A DNA stretch of 64,000 nt from Candidatus Latescibacterota bacterium (GCA_022821085.1 JAJEEG010000002.1:372001-436000); one strand, 5' to 3'; positions 1-13,495 are shown, numbered from the stretch's first letter. Notes: a model not told the origin generated them from the letters alone. Numbers and translations: made by a program.

Positions 1-306
1 GAATTCCGGTTCGGATATGGGCTCGCCGTCGACCTGTATGCGTTCGCGCAGGGAGACGAGGTGGGGCGAGGTGTAGAGGCCCACGCGGTAACCGCTTTCG
101 CGGACGATCGCCGCGACCATGGCCGCTGTGGATCCCTTTCCCTTGGTCCCGGCCACGTGAACTGATTTCCACTGACGTTCGGGATGGCCCAGGGATTCGG
201 TCAGGGCGCTTATGCCCGACAGGTCCATGCGGGCCGGAGCGGCGCCCGGCCGCTGCTCGAAGTCCACGAATCCGTACAGATAGTCCAGCGCTTCATTATA
301 GTTCAT
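1..306 (-). CDS. folC: Dihydrofolate/folylpolyglutamate synthase, N-terminal part (cut by window edge)
   Basis: The 102 visible codons give the start of a FolC/Mur-ligase family enzyme, which adds glutamate to dihydropteroate and to folates in the cytoplasm. The P-loop is seen as HVAGTKGKGSTAAMVAAI around residues 50-67. It is followed by the family motif YTSPHLVSLRERIQVDG. The gene starts at the ATG at 306 and runs off the left edge, so the catalytic C-terminal half is not visible. It lies 25 bp downstream of the ATP-grasp gene on the same strand and probably belongs to the same transcript. No accD, its frequent neighbour, is in view. Confidence 0.9.
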   Translation of the reverse strand, partial: MNYNEALDYLYGFVDFEQRPGAAPARMDLSGISALTESLGHPERQWKSVHVAGTKGKGSTAAMVAAIVRESGYRVGLYTSPHLVSLRERIQVDGEPISEPEF

Positions 307-331
307 GCGGATATCCCGATTCCGGCCGGCG

Positions 332-1498
332 TCATGCGGGCGCCCGGATTCCGGCCAGGGTCTTCGCGTACTCGAAGGGACGGGCTACCGACTGGCGACG
401 TATCGCGCCGTACCGTTGGCGGACCAGGGCAGAGACGTCCTCGCTGCGGGCGATGCGCCTGAACACGTTCCGGCCGGGACGGGCGTTGATCTCGATGATC
501 CACGGCAGTCCGGCCGTGTCCGGCACGATGTCGAGACCCACCTCTCCGATGGGTCCGAGTTCCGCGTCCAGCAGGCGGCAGGCCGCGTAAGACGCCTCCT
601 CGGCACGGCGCAGGATTTCCTTCCTGACCGGCCGGCCGTACAGCCCGTCGAGGACGGTTTCGGCCTCCTCCGAACGGGCGCCGTTACTCAGGTTGGTCGT
701 GGGGCCGCTGGTCTGGCCGACGCGGGCCGCCAGGCCGGTAAGGTCCCACCGGGCCTGCCCGTTCTTCTGCATGAGCAGCCGAAGGTCGAACCTCGGAAAA
801 CGCCTTTTGTCTGCGGGTTCGGCCGATATCCCCTGTTGCACCAGGCAACCCTTGGGTTCCCCGCGCGCTCCGGCGGTCAGCGCCATGATCCGGTCCATGG
901 CCGGTCCGGCGCCCCGTGTCTCATAGGTTGCGTCCAGCGTCCTGATGACCTGGCGTCCCTCCGCGGATCGGACGATTTCCATGACGCCCCTTCCCAGAGA
1001 GCCGACCCTGGGCTTGACGTATACGTGATCGTACCTCGCCAGGAAAGCCCGCAGCGTGTGCGCATCGAGGATCTCGGTATGGGGTAAGACGAGGCCGCCG
1101 CCCACCAGGTGCCGGTGCATCTCCAACTTGTCCACCGCCAGCCGGACGAAGGACACGGGATTCACGAAGGGTAAGCCCGCCCGATCGAAGAAGTCCCGCG
1201 CGCGGTCCGCGGCGGGAGATCCGGCGGGATCCAGCACGGGTGCCCGGTCGTAGATGACCGCCGGCCAGGGTTCGCGGCCGCATTCGACCCACCTTCCGTT
1301 CACGACCGTGGCCGGAGACACCGTCCCTTGTGCGGCATCCACGTCCGCCGCGTCGAACACGACCGCGCGCAGGTCCAGCGCCGCCGCCGCTTCGCAACAC
1401 TCCTCGAAATATCCAGTGGGCGGACCGAAGGGCCGTCCTTGTCCATCGGGCGGCCGGCGGGTCAGTATGCCCACGGTGAACATGGCCATCGGCTTCAT
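332..1498 (-). CDS. YheC/YheD-like ATP-grasp protein
   Basis: The 388-residue product resembles the YheC/YheD ATP-grasp family, known from Bacillus spore coat clusters but also found in non-sporing bacteria. Visible features are an N-terminal segment naming the family (FTVGILTRRPPDGQGRPFGP), the nucleotide-binding strand YVKPRVGSLGRGVMEI, and the metal-binding end IIEINARPGRN with the E-x-N pair. An ATP-grasp enzyme ligates a carboxylate to an amine or thiol; the substrate here is unknown. I chose the ATG at 1498 because it overlaps the kinase stop codon (ATGA), the typical coupled arrangement; a longer frame upstream only reads through the kinase repeat. Confidence 0.75.
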   Translation of the reverse strand: MKPMAMFTVGILTRRPPDGQGRPFGPPTGYFEECCEAAAALDLRAVVFDAADVDAAQGTVSPATVVNGRWVECGREPWPAVIYDRAPVLDPAGSPAADRARDFFDRAGLPFVNPVSFVRLAVDKLEMHRHLVGGGLVLPHTEILDAHTLRAFLARYDHVYVKPRVGSLGRGVMEIVRSAEGRQVIRTLDATYETRGAGPAMDRIMALTAGARGEPKGCLVQQGISAEPADKRRFPRFDLRLLMQKNGQARWDLTGLAARVGQTSGPTTNLSNGARSEEAETVLDGLYGRPVRKEILRRAEEASYAACRLLDAELGPIGEVGLDIVPDTAGLPWIIEINARPGRNVFRRIARSEDVSALVRQRYGAIRRQSVARPFEYAKTLAGIRAPA

Positions 1499-2613
1499 GA
1501 TCTTGCGGGCCGGGTGGACGGCGCGGTGCCGGTGGACGACGCCGGCCGGGTGGACGGTGAGGAGCCGGTGGACGGCGCGGACCTGGCGGTACGGACCGGA
1601 CGGGCCATCTGCTTCACTTCCTCCAGCGTCGACCAGGTCATGTCGCCCCGTTCCGACAGGCACAGTGCGGACAGCGCGGTGCCGTAGGACATCCCGGTAG
1701 ACAGGTCATCGCGCAGCAGGCCGTACAGCAGGCCGGCGTCGAAGGCGTCGCCGGCGCCGAGCCGGTCGACCGGTTCCACCACGTAGGGATCCGTGTAGAG
1801 AAGGCCGGTCTCCGAGGACCAGCCCACGGCCCCGCCCTCGGACAGCGTCAGCACGACGATCTCGTTCCCGAACCGCCCGTGGAGGGCTTCGACGGTTTCC
1901 TCCGGCGCTCCGTCCAGACCGAAGATCAGCGCCGCGTCATCGGACGTCGATACGAGTATGTCGACCTGGTCCAGCAGCGATTCCAGGACGATTCGGGCCT
2001 CCTCGGGCGACCATAGCTTGGCCCGGTAGTTGATGTCGAATGAGGTCCGGTATCCGCCCTCTGCCCGGTTGCCCAGGACCCGGGTAACCGTCTCCATGCA
2101 ATCGGGACTCAGGGAAGCCGTGATGCCGGACGTGTGCACGATCCGGGCGCCGGAACGGAGCGCTTCTTCAACCACCGCGGGCGTCATGCCGGTCGCAGCG
2201 GAACCGGCGCGGTCGTAGACGACCCGACTGCCTCTCGGCGGCGAGCCGGGTTCGAGAAAGAACACACCGGGCCGACCGGGCCAAGTGGCCTGCTCGCCCC
2301 GCCCATCCGACTGCTTGTCCGTGTCGCCCTGCCACGCCACGTGGGACGTGTCCACCCCGTGCTGGGCCAGCCTGGAGGCGATCCACCGCCCGGCGGGATG
2401 ATCGGGGAGGACGGAGACCCAGGCCACGTCGGCGCCCATCCTGGCCAGGGCCGCCCCCATGTTGGATTCGGTGCCCGCCGCGTCGGCCCGCAGGTAATCG
2501 GCCTGTTCCAGCATCTCGCCGTCCACGGGCGAGAACCGGATCATCGTCTCGCCGAAGGTAATGACGTCGTACCGCGGTCGGGAAGGCGCGCCGGAAAGGG
2601 AGGAATATGACAT
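1495..2613 (-). CDS. PfkB-family sugar kinase (2-keto-3-deoxygluconate kinase-like)
   Basis: This 372-residue protein has the ribokinase/PfkB fold: an N-terminal VITFGETMIRFSP strand, a substrate-binding AGTESNMGAALARMGADVAWVS block, and the catalytic signature DRLGAGDAFDAGLLYGLL near residue 280, where the Asp is the expected base. The closest remembered relatives are KdgK-type 2-dehydro-3-deoxygluconokinases, but sugar specificity cannot be fixed from sequence alone. The last 30 residues are a Ser/Thr/Pro-rich hexapeptide repeat encoded by an 18-bp minisatellite; they lie beyond the normal end of the fold. It overlaps the next gene by 4 bp, so the two are probably translationally coupled. 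Confidence 0.8.
   Translation of the reverse strand: MSYSSLSGAPSRPRYDVITFGETMIRFSPVDGEMLEQADYLRADAAGTESNMGAALARMGADVAWVSVLPDHPAGRWIASRLAQHGVDTSHVAWQGDTDKQSDGRGEQATWPGRPGVFFLEPGSPPRGSRVVYDRAGSAATGMTPAVVEEALRSGARIVHTSGITASLSPDCMETVTRVLGNRAEGGYRTSFDINYRAKLWSPEEARIVLESLLDQVDILVSTSDDAALIFGLDGAPEETVEALHGRFGNEIVVLTLSEGGAVGWSSETGLLYTDPYVVEPVDRLGAGDAFDAGLLYGLLRDDLSTGMSYGTALSALCLSERGDMTWSTLEEVKQMARPVRTARSAPSTGSSPSTRPASSTGTAPSTRPARS
1507..1578. repeat. 18-bp tandem repeat (about 4 copies)
   Basis: The block GGTGGACG recurs at 1513, 1531, 1549 and 1567, an exact 18-bp period. On the minus strand it encodes the hexapeptide repeats STGSSP, STRPAS, STGTAP and STRPAR at the C-terminus of the PfkB kinase. 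Copy-number change would lengthen or shorten that tail by six residues without shifting the frame. Confidence 0.85.
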
Positions 2614-2684
2614 GTTCGGGTTAGTTGTGCGGGCGCGACGCTTGTTAGGTATTCGCGGGCGCGGCGCCCAAGGCAGACGGCGCC

Positions 2685-3653
2685 TCAGGCGTAATGACAG
2701 GCCACCCAGTGGCCGCTGTCGTTCTGTTTGAGTTCCGGCTCGTGCTCGGCGCAGTCGGCCTTCGCGATGGGGCAGCGGGGATGGAAACGACAGCCGGAGG
2801 GCGGGTTGACCGGACTGGGCACATCGCCCGTGAGCTGAATGCGCTGCTTCTGGCGCCGCTTGCTGATTTCCGGCACCGCGGAAAGCAGGCTCTGTGTGTA
2901 GGGATGCTGGGCGTTGTTCGTCACCTCGTCGGTCCGTCCCGCCTCGATGAGCTTGCCGAGGTACATGACCCCGATGCGGTCGCTGATGTGGGCGACGACG
3001 GCCAGGTTGTGGGCGATGAACATATAGGTCAGGTTCAGCTCGCTCTGCAGGTCCTGGAGCAGGTTCAGGATCTGGACCTGGATGGACACGTCCAGGGCGG
3101 AAACCGGCTCGTCGCAGATGATCAGGCTCGGGTTCAGCGCGATGGCCCGGGCGATGCCGATCCGCTGCCGCTGGCCGCCGCTGAACTCGTGGGGATAGCG
3201 GTCGACGTAGGCCTCGCCCAGCCCCACCATCTCGAGGAGACTGACCAGCCTCTCCCTTCGTTCCTGCCGGCTGCCCACGCGATGGATGTCGAGGGGCTCC
3301 TGGACGATGTTCCCCACCGTCATGCGCGGGTCCAGCGAGGCGTAGGGGTCCTGGAAGATCATCTGGAGCCGCTTGCGGATGGGCTTCAGGTCATCCTCGG
3401 ACATGTCCGCCAGGTCGTTGCCTTCGAAGAAGACCTTCCCCGCCGTGGGGCGGTACAGCTGCAGCACGGTCAGTCCCAGGGTGGACTTCCCGCAGCCGCT
3501 CTCGCCCACCAGGCCGAAGGTCTCGCCCCGGTTGATGGAAAAGGAAACGCCGTCCAGGGCCCGGACGGTGCCGCCTTCCTCCTTGCGGCCCAGCCCTTCT
3601 TCCAGTTCGAAGTGCTTGACTACGTTGTCCAGTTGCAGCAGAGGCTCGTTCAA
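2685..3653 (-). CDS. Peptide ABC transporter ATP-binding protein, OppF/DppF type
   Basis: This 322-residue ATPase would power import of oligopeptides or dipeptides from the cytoplasmic face of the membrane. It shows Walker A GESGCGKSTLG, the signature SGGQRQRIGIARA, Walker B LIICDEPVSALDV and the H-loop YMFIAHNLAVV. The Opp/Dpp-type C-terminal extension is present with its cysteine cluster (GCRFHPRCPIAKADCAEHEPEL). Translation appears to start at a TTG preceded by GGAGG five bases upstream. It follows the OppD-type gene by 43 bp. No permease or binding protein gene is adjacent. Confidence 0.85.
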   Translation of the reverse strand: MNEPLLQLDNVVKHFELEEGLGRKEEGGTVRALDGVSFSINRGETFGLVGESGCGKSTLGLTVLQLYRPTAGKVFFEGNDLADMSEDDLKPIRKRLQMIFQDPYASLDPRMTVGNIVQEPLDIHRVGSRQERRERLVSLLEMVGLGEAYVDRYPHEFSGGQRQRIGIARAIALNPSLIICDEPVSALDVSIQVQILNLLQDLQSELNLTYMFIAHNLAVVAHISDRIGVMYLGKLIEAGRTDEVTNNAQHPYTQSLLSAVPEISKRRQKQRIQLTGDVPSPVNPPSGCRFHPRCPIAKADCAEHEPELKQNDSGHWVACHYA

Positions 3654-3696
3654 CGCGTCCTCCAGGATGGCTTGCGGCCAGTGTCAGCCGCCCGTG

Positions 3697-4677
3697 TCAA
3701 TACAGCCAGCAGGCGCAGTCGTGCTCCGAGGCCACGTCTTTCAGCACCGGATCTTCCTCGCACCGGTCGAAACGGCTCGGACACCGGGGCGCGAACCGGC
3801 AGCCGTCGGGCAGGCTTATCAGGTTCGGCGGCAGGCCGTCGATGGGCTCCATGCGTTCTTTTACCGTGGGACCCAGCTTGGGCACGGACTGCAGCAGCCC
3901 GTGGGTATAGGGGTGCTTCGGATCGTCGAGCAGCGTATCCACCGGACCCGATTCGATGATCCGGCCGGCGTACATGACGATCACCCGGTCGCACACCTCG
4001 CCCACGACGCCGAGATCGTGGGTGATGATGACGACGGACATATTCAGTTCTTCCTGGAGCTTCATCATCAGTTCCAGGATCTGTGCCTGTATCGTGACGT
4101 CCAGCGCCGTGGTCGGCTCGTCGGCGATGAGCAGTTTCGGGTTGCACGCGATGGCCATGGCGATCATGACGCGCTGCCGCATCCCCCCGCTGAACTGGTG
4201 GGGGTAGTCGTTCAGGCGCTGCTCCGGACTCGGAATGTTGACCATCTGCAGCAGTTCGATGCTGCGGTCGGTGGCCTGCTTCTTGTCGAGTCCGAGATGG
4301 AGCTGAAGCGGTTCCCGAAGCTGCCATCCGATGGTCAGCACCGGGTTGAGCGACGTCATGGGGTCCTGGAACACCATGGAGACGATATTGCCCCGGATCT
4401 CCTGCATTTCGGATTCGGAGATGGTGCGCAGGTCCACCGCCGGTTCGTCGGCGCCGGGCCGGAACAGGATGTTGCCGCTGACGATACGGCCCGGGGGGCT
4501 CGGGATGAGCCGCATGATAGAGAGCACGGTGGCGCTCTTTCCGCAACCGCTCTCCCCCACGATGCCCACCGTTTCTCCTTCCGCCACCTCGAAATTGACG
4601 TTGTCCACGGCCCGTACCGCGCCGCCGCGGGTGAAGAAGTGGGTTGAGAGGTTATCGACCTTCAGTAAGGGTTCCAT
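3697..4677 (-). CDS. Peptide ABC transporter ATP-binding protein, OppD/DppD type
   Basis: This 326-residue ATPase is the partner of the OppF-type protein; the two normally form a heterodimer. Motifs are Walker A GESGCGKSATV, the Q-loop region MVFQDPMTSLNPVL, signature SGGMRQRVMIAMA, Walker B LLIADEPTTALDV and H-loop VVIITHDLGVV. The C-terminal region carries the family cysteines (CRFAPRCPSRFDRCEED). Start is the ATG at 4677. The gene lies 83 bp after the EF-G paralogue on the same strand, where the permeases would normally be expected; they must be encoded elsewhere or be lost. Confidence 0.85.
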   Translation of the reverse strand: MEPLLKVDNLSTHFFTRGGAVRAVDNVNFEVAEGETVGIVGESGCGKSATVLSIMRLIPSPPGRIVSGNILFRPGADEPAVDLRTISESEMQEIRGNIVSMVFQDPMTSLNPVLTIGWQLREPLQLHLGLDKKQATDRSIELLQMVNIPSPEQRLNDYPHQFSGGMRQRVMIAMAIACNPKLLIADEPTTALDVTIQAQILELMMKLQEELNMSVVIITHDLGVVGEVCDRVIVMYAGRIIESGPVDTLLDDPKHPYTHGLLQSVPKLGPTVKERMEPIDGLPPNLISLPDGCRFAPRCPSRFDRCEEDPVLKDVASEHDCACWLY

Positions 4678-4760
4678 TATACACGCTTCCGGGCTGCGGG
4701 CCGGTGGCTCACAGCGCCTGGCCGCGCCGATCCCGGCCGGCCGTTTCCAAGACCTCGCCG

Positions 4761-6845
4761 TTATTCCTCTTCCAGGGCCTTGGACTCTTCGATGACCTTG
4801 GTTTCGATTTCCCTGGGCATTTCCTCGTAGCGGACGAATTTCCGCGCGTGGCTGCCGCGCCCGTGCGTGATGGACCGCAGCACGGTGGAGTACCGGTACA
4901 GTTCGGCCAGGGGCACTTCAGCCCGGACCACCTGGTTGCTCCCCCGGGGCGACATGCCCAGGATGCGGCCGCGCCGGCTGGAAAGATCGCCCATCACGTC
5001 GCCCATGTAGTCCTCGGGGACGACCACGTCCACCTCGTAGATCGGCTCGAGCAGGACGGGACGGGCTTCCATGAAGGCCTTCTTGAACCCCATGGAAGCG
5101 GCGACCTTGAAGGCCATTTCGGAGGAATCGACCGTGTGGAAGGAACCATCGTACAGCGTCGCCTTCAGGTCGACCACCGGGTACTTGGCCATCACGCCTT
5201 CCACCATGGCCTCCTGGATGCCCTTGTCCACGGCCGGAATGAACCGGCTCGGGACGGCGCCGCCCACGATGCCGTTGTCGAATTCGTACCCATCCCCGCG
5301 CTGCCGGGGTTCCACGCGCAGCCAGACGTCGCCGAACTGCCCGCGTCCGCCGCTCTGCCGCTTGAACCGGCCCTGGGCCTCGGACCTGCCCTTGATCGCC
5401 TCCCGGTAGGGGATGCGCGGCTGCACCATTTCGACCTCCACGCCGAAACGGCGGCTCAGGCGCTCGACGATGAGGTCCAGGTGCATTTCGCCGGCCCCGG
5501 CCAGGATCAGCTGCTTGATCTCGCTGTTGTACTGAAAGGTAAAGGAAGGATCTTCCTCGTGCAGGCGGGAAAGTCCGGTGCTGATCTTTTCCTCGTCGTC
5601 CTTGCTCTTCGGCAGGATGGCCACGTTCGCCACGGGCTCGGCAAAGGTGACCCATTCCAGGCCGAAAGACTTCTGCCGCGTACTCAGACCGTCCCCGGTG
5701 TGGGTGTCCTTCAGTTTCACGGTGGCCCCGATCTCACCGGCGCGGATGACGTTCAGTTCATTGCGGGTATGGCCGTTCGTGTGGTAGATCTGGCCGAACC
5801 TTTCCGACGTGTTCTTCGTCGAGTTGTACACGTCTCCGCCGTGCTTGATTTCGCCGGAATAAACGCGGAAATAGGTCAGTTCCCCGATATGGGCCTCGGA
5901 GACCGTCTTGAACACCAGGGCGGCCAGGGGACCGGACGGATCCGGGTCCAGCGAGACTTCCTCGTCTCCGGAAGCGGAAACCGTCACCGGCGGGCGGTCC
6001 GCCGGAGAAGCCATGTACGCGGCCGCCGCGTCCATCACGCCGGAGACCCCGATGTTTGCAGAGGCGCACGTCGCCAGCACGGGGAAGATGGCGCCGTCCC
6101 TCACGCCCTTGCGCAACCCTTCCAGGAGTTGCTCATCGGTCAACGCGCCTTCTTCGAAATAAACCTCGAGCAATTCGTCGTCGGATTCCGCCACGGTTTC
6201 TACCAGTTTTTCCCGGTGTTCTTCCGCCTGGTCGGCGAGGTCTCCCGGGATCTCGGAACGCTTGCCCTTGCCGTCGCCGCCCTCGAAAGTCACCGCTTTC
6301 ATGGCGACCAGGTCGACGACGCCCGAGAATCCTTCTCCCTCGCCGATCGGAATCTGGACGGGAACGGCCTGCGTGCCGAACCGTTCCTGCAGGCGGCCCA
6401 GCGCGTCGTAGAAGTCGGCGTGTTCCTTGTCCAACAGGTTGACGACCACCATGCGGGGCAGGCCGTACTGGTCCGCGTATTCCCAGGCGCGCTCCGTCTC
6501 CACCTCGATGCCTTCGATGGCCTTGACCACGATGGCCACGTTGTCCGTGACGCGCATCGCGCAGTGCACTTCGCTGGTGAAATCGGAATAGCCCGGGGTG
6601 TCGAGAACATTGAGGTCGTGGTCGTTCCACTCGCAGTACAGCGGCGTCAGGTTCATGGAAATGCGGTGTTCGATCTCTTCCTCGCGGTAATCCGACACCG
6701 TGTTGCCGTCGTCCACGCTGCCCAGCCGGGTCGTGGCGCCGGCGTTGAAGAGCATGGCTTCCGCCAGGGAGGTCTTGCCGCTCCCCCCGTGGCCCGCGAG
6801 GCAAATGTTTCTGATTTTTTCGATGTTATATTCCTTCACGAACAC
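4761..6845 (-). CDS. Elongation factor G paralogue (FusA2/EF-G2 type)
   Basis: This 694-residue protein has the full EF-G domain order: GTPase (about 1-280), domain II, III, IV and V (elongation factor G C-terminal near 590-680). It belongs to the divergent EF-G2 group rather than the canonical translocase. The P-loop is GHGGSGKTSL instead of AHIDAGKT. The G3 motif is DTPGYSDF, with Tyr where canonical EF-G has the catalytic His. The G4 motif reads NLLD instead of NKxD. Family members are thought to act on ribosomes, but their role is unsettled. A GTG start at 6845 follows a purine-rich GAGGAGGGG. A candidate promoter lies at 6931-6960. Confidence 0.85.
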   Translation of the reverse strand: MFVKEYNIEKIRNICLAGHGGSGKTSLAEAMLFNAGATTRLGSVDDGNTVSDYREEEIEHRISMNLTPLYCEWNDHDLNVLDTPGYSDFTSEVHCAMRVTDNVAIVVKAIEGIEVETERAWEYADQYGLPRMVVVNLLDKEHADFYDALGRLQERFGTQAVPVQIPIGEGEGFSGVVDLVAMKAVTFEGGDGKGKRSEIPGDLADQAEEHREKLVETVAESDDELLEVYFEEGALTDEQLLEGLRKGVRDGAIFPVLATCASANIGVSGVMDAAAAYMASPADRPPVTVSASGDEEVSLDPDPSGPLAALVFKTVSEAHIGELTYFRVYSGEIKHGGDVYNSTKNTSERFGQIYHTNGHTRNELNVIRAGEIGATVKLKDTHTGDGLSTRQKSFGLEWVTFAEPVANVAILPKSKDDEEKISTGLSRLHEEDPSFTFQYNSEIKQLILAGAGEMHLDLIVERLSRRFGVEVEMVQPRIPYREAIKGRSEAQGRFKRQSGGRGQFGDVWLRVEPRQRGDGYEFDNGIVGGAVPSRFIPAVDKGIQEAMVEGVMAKYPVVDLKATLYDGSFHTVDSSEMAFKVAASMGFKKAFMEARPVLLEPIYEVDVVVPEDYMGDVMGDLSSRRGRILGMSPRGSNQVVRAEVPLAELYRYSTVLRSITHGRGSHARKFVRYEEMPREIETKVIEESKALEEE

Positions 6846-6930
6846 CCCTCCTCTTCGGGATTGCTTCGGGACTGCTTCCGGCCGCTTCGAGTTCAGATTT
6901 TAATTTGTGCAGACTTCAGGGAAAAACATT

Positions 6931-6960
6931 AATATGATTGTGTCCGCCTTCCGCTGTCAA
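6931..6960 (-). promoter_or_regulatory. Candidate promoter of the EF-G paralogue gene
   Basis: On the minus strand TTGACA (6960-6955) is followed after 18 bp by CATATT (6936-6931). The hexamers match the sigma-70-type consensus at 6/6 and 4/6 positions. The site lies about 85 bp upstream of the GTG start. No experimental evidence. Confidence 0.5.
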
Positions 6961-7038
6961 GTCTTTCGGATGGGCCGGTCAGGGACGACCGTACCCGCCG
7001 TAGCCCGGGTGCCTGGCGCCCGAATGAGGGACGCTTCG

Positions 7039-8202
7039 ATGCGAACAAAATCAAACCGGTCTATTGTGGAGATCGTCCGGGAGTACGGAAGACAGTACGA
7101 AGAGGACGCGAGCAGGGCCGACCGCCGTGTCCTGGAAAGCAGCAGGGCCCTGCTGTACGATGAAATCGAAGCATCATCCTGGGATGCCAGGGTCGTTCAC
7201 AGCGGACACGAGCTGTTTCACCGGCTGGGCGACAAGGAAGCGATCGTCGATCTCCTGAATCGATACCTTGCCGCGCCGTCATTGGACGTGTCGGAAGAGA
7301 ACTGGGCCAGGTGGAATCTGACGGACAACCTGGCGATGCTGCGCCGGTGCGAAGAGGCCGTCGATACGCAGAAGGCGTATTTGGACTGGGGCCGACGAAT
7401 GCTGCCCTCCCCGGGCTGGCGGCTTCCGGCGGAATGGCCTTTCGATTTCGGGCACGATTGGAGGCCGTATAGAAAGGAAGTGCTCGCGGACGAGTGCCTG
7501 CTGTTCAGGATCATGTATGACGGGACCCAGGCCCGATGCTGGATCGAGGTTTCCCGATCGGATGAATGGCTTGATATCTATAGAACGCTGATCGGCGAAG
7601 TGCCTCCGACCGACCATAACCGCGTGGAAAGACGTTATCTGATCCGCACGGCCTGCGCTGTGCTGAATAACTCCGGCAGGCCGGCCGAGGCGCTTGAAGA
7701 AGCCGGCGAGCTGGACCGCCTCGCCCAGGAGCATAGGCACTGGGAGGAGGCCGCGGAAACCGCCTTTGACGCAAGGGCCGCTGAAATCGAGGCCTATCGC
7801 ATGCTGGATGATATGCCCGGGTTGCGGCGGGCCGCGCAAACCGTCACTTCCGGCCTGGAGCGGCAGTACGAGCGCCTTGCGGATTTGAAGAAGGACGAAG
7901 TAAGGGCGCTGTGGGGCCTGTACCATAATACGGCCGCGCCGATCTACCGCGCCCGGCAGTACGATCTGGCGATACCGCTGTTCAGTCGGGCGATCGAGCT
8001 GGGCATCCCCTCGAATCACGCTTACCTGTGGCTTGCCGCGTCGATCTGGGCGACCGAAAGGGATAGAACCCGGGTACTGTCCCTGCTCAACCAGGGCGTC
8101 GCGTACTCCCGCTTCGGGAGGCACGGTACCGCCGCGGAGTTCGAGGACGTCATGGACGATCCCGAATTCCAAGCCGCATTGTCGGGGTCGCAGCCCAAAT
8201 AG
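7039..8202 (+). CDS. Hypothetical TPR-like protein
   Basis: I do not recognise this 387-residue protein. It is soluble, with no signal peptide or membrane segment. It is rich in Ala, Arg, Glu and Leu, and reads as paired helices; the stretch YDLAIPLFSRAIELGI and the following AYLWLAASIW look like degenerate tetratricopeptide repeats. I chose the ATG at 7039 because GAGGG lies eight bases before it; an in-frame ATG at 7024 and earlier ones lack this. The gene is convergent with the rRNA operon, and the rRNA terminator hairpin begins immediately after its stop codon. A scaffold or binding role is possible but unproven. Confidence 0.65.
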   Translation: MRTKSNRSIVEIVREYGRQYEEDASRADRRVLESSRALLYDEIEASSWDARVVHSGHELFHRLGDKEAIVDLLNRYLAAPSLDVSEENWARWNLTDNLAMLRRCEEAVDTQKAYLDWGRRMLPSPGWRLPAEWPFDFGHDWRPYRKEVLADECLLFRIMYDGTQARCWIEVSRSDEWLDIYRTLIGEVPPTDHNRVERRYLIRTACAVLNNSGRPAEALEEAGELDRLAQEHRHWEEAAETAFDARAAEIEAYRMLDDMPGLRRAAQTVTSGLERQYERLADLKKDEVRALWGLYHNTAAPIYRARQYDLAIPLFSRAIELGIPSNHAYLWLAASIWATERDRTRVLSLLNQGVAYSRFGRHGTAAEFEDVMDDPEFQAALSGSQPK

Positions 8203-8233
8203 AAAAGGCGCCCGAAATGAATCGAGCGCCTTC
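8203..8233 (-). terminator. Intrinsic terminator of the rRNA operon
   Basis: The 7-bp arms AAGGCGC (8205-8211) and GCGCCTT (8226-8232) enclose a 14-base loop that can pair further (CGA/TCG). Read on the minus strand, the stem is followed by a short run of T. It is placed just after the 5S gene and abuts the stop codon of the convergent gene. Confidence 0.8.
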
Positions 8234-8240
8234 TCAGCAT

Positions 8241-8358
8241 CCCCCGGCAGCGTCCTACTCTCCCACAAGGTCACCCAAGCAGTACCATCGGCGCAAGAGG
8301 GCTTAACTACTCTGTTCGGAATGGGAAGAGGTGTTTCCCCTCCGCTATCGCCACCGGA
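8241..8358 (-). rRNA. rrf: 5S ribosomal RNA
   Basis: The minus strand begins TCCGGTGGCGATAGCGGAGG and ends GGACGCTGCCGGGGGA, the usual bacterial 5S ends, which pair to form helix I. The conserved loop sequence reading CCCATTCCGAACAGAG and the GGGAGAGTAGGACG end are clear. It is the last gene of the rRNA operon, about 55 bp after 23S. Ends are estimated to within a few bases. Confidence 0.93.
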
Positions 8359-8412
8359 AGAAATGGGTTGCAATTACAAGGAATGAGGAAACGACGTCGT
8401 AGCAAAGGAGCG

Positions 8413-11481
<3,069 letters not shown>

Positions 11482-11542
11482 ACAAAGGCTACTGTGCTTG
11501 AGTGCTCCGATGTACAACGCCGTTCCCGTCATTCCTATGTAA

Positions 11543-11555
11543 TTGTCAAAGAGCG
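11543..11555 (-). promoter_or_regulatory. boxA-like antitermination element in the 16S-23S spacer
   Basis: On the minus strand the spacer reads CGCTCTTTGACAA between tRNA-Ala and 23S. This closely resembles the boxA element (TGCTCTTTAACA) bound by NusB/S10, and matches the element in the 16S leader at 13496-13508. Confidence 0.6.
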
Positions 11556-11585
11556 GGCACCGTCATGATGCGGACCGCGCCCCAG

Positions 11586-11658
11586 TGGAGATAACCGGGA
11601 TCGAACCGGTGACCTCCGGCTTGCAAAGCCGGCGCTCTCCCAGCTGAGCTATATCCCC
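11586..11658 (-). tRNA. tRNA-Ala (anticodon TGC)
   Basis: The minus strand folds into a cloverleaf with acceptor arms GGGGATA and TATCTCC, a D-arm AGCTCAGCTGGGAGAGC, the anticodon loop CTTTGCAAG (TGC) and the T-arm GGTTCGATCC. The CCA end is not encoded. It sits in the 16S-23S spacer after tRNA-Ile. Confidence 0.95.
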
Positions 11659-11675
11659 AGCTTCCGGCTTTCGGA

Positions 11676-11752
<77 letters not shown>

Positions 11753-11839
11753 CCTGATGCTACAGGCCCCCCACTTCAAAAACATGACAGCGTGCACGCC
11801 ACAGCGCCGGACAAGTCGACCTCGAGTTACGAGAACTCT

Positions 11840-13401
<1,562 letters not shown>

Positions 13402-13495
13402 AGAAAAGTCCAATCTGGAATTGCATCTGTATGAACTCCCCGGACGGATCCGAAGAGTCCTTGCCAGACGACTTAAGGACATGCACGCTGCCATG

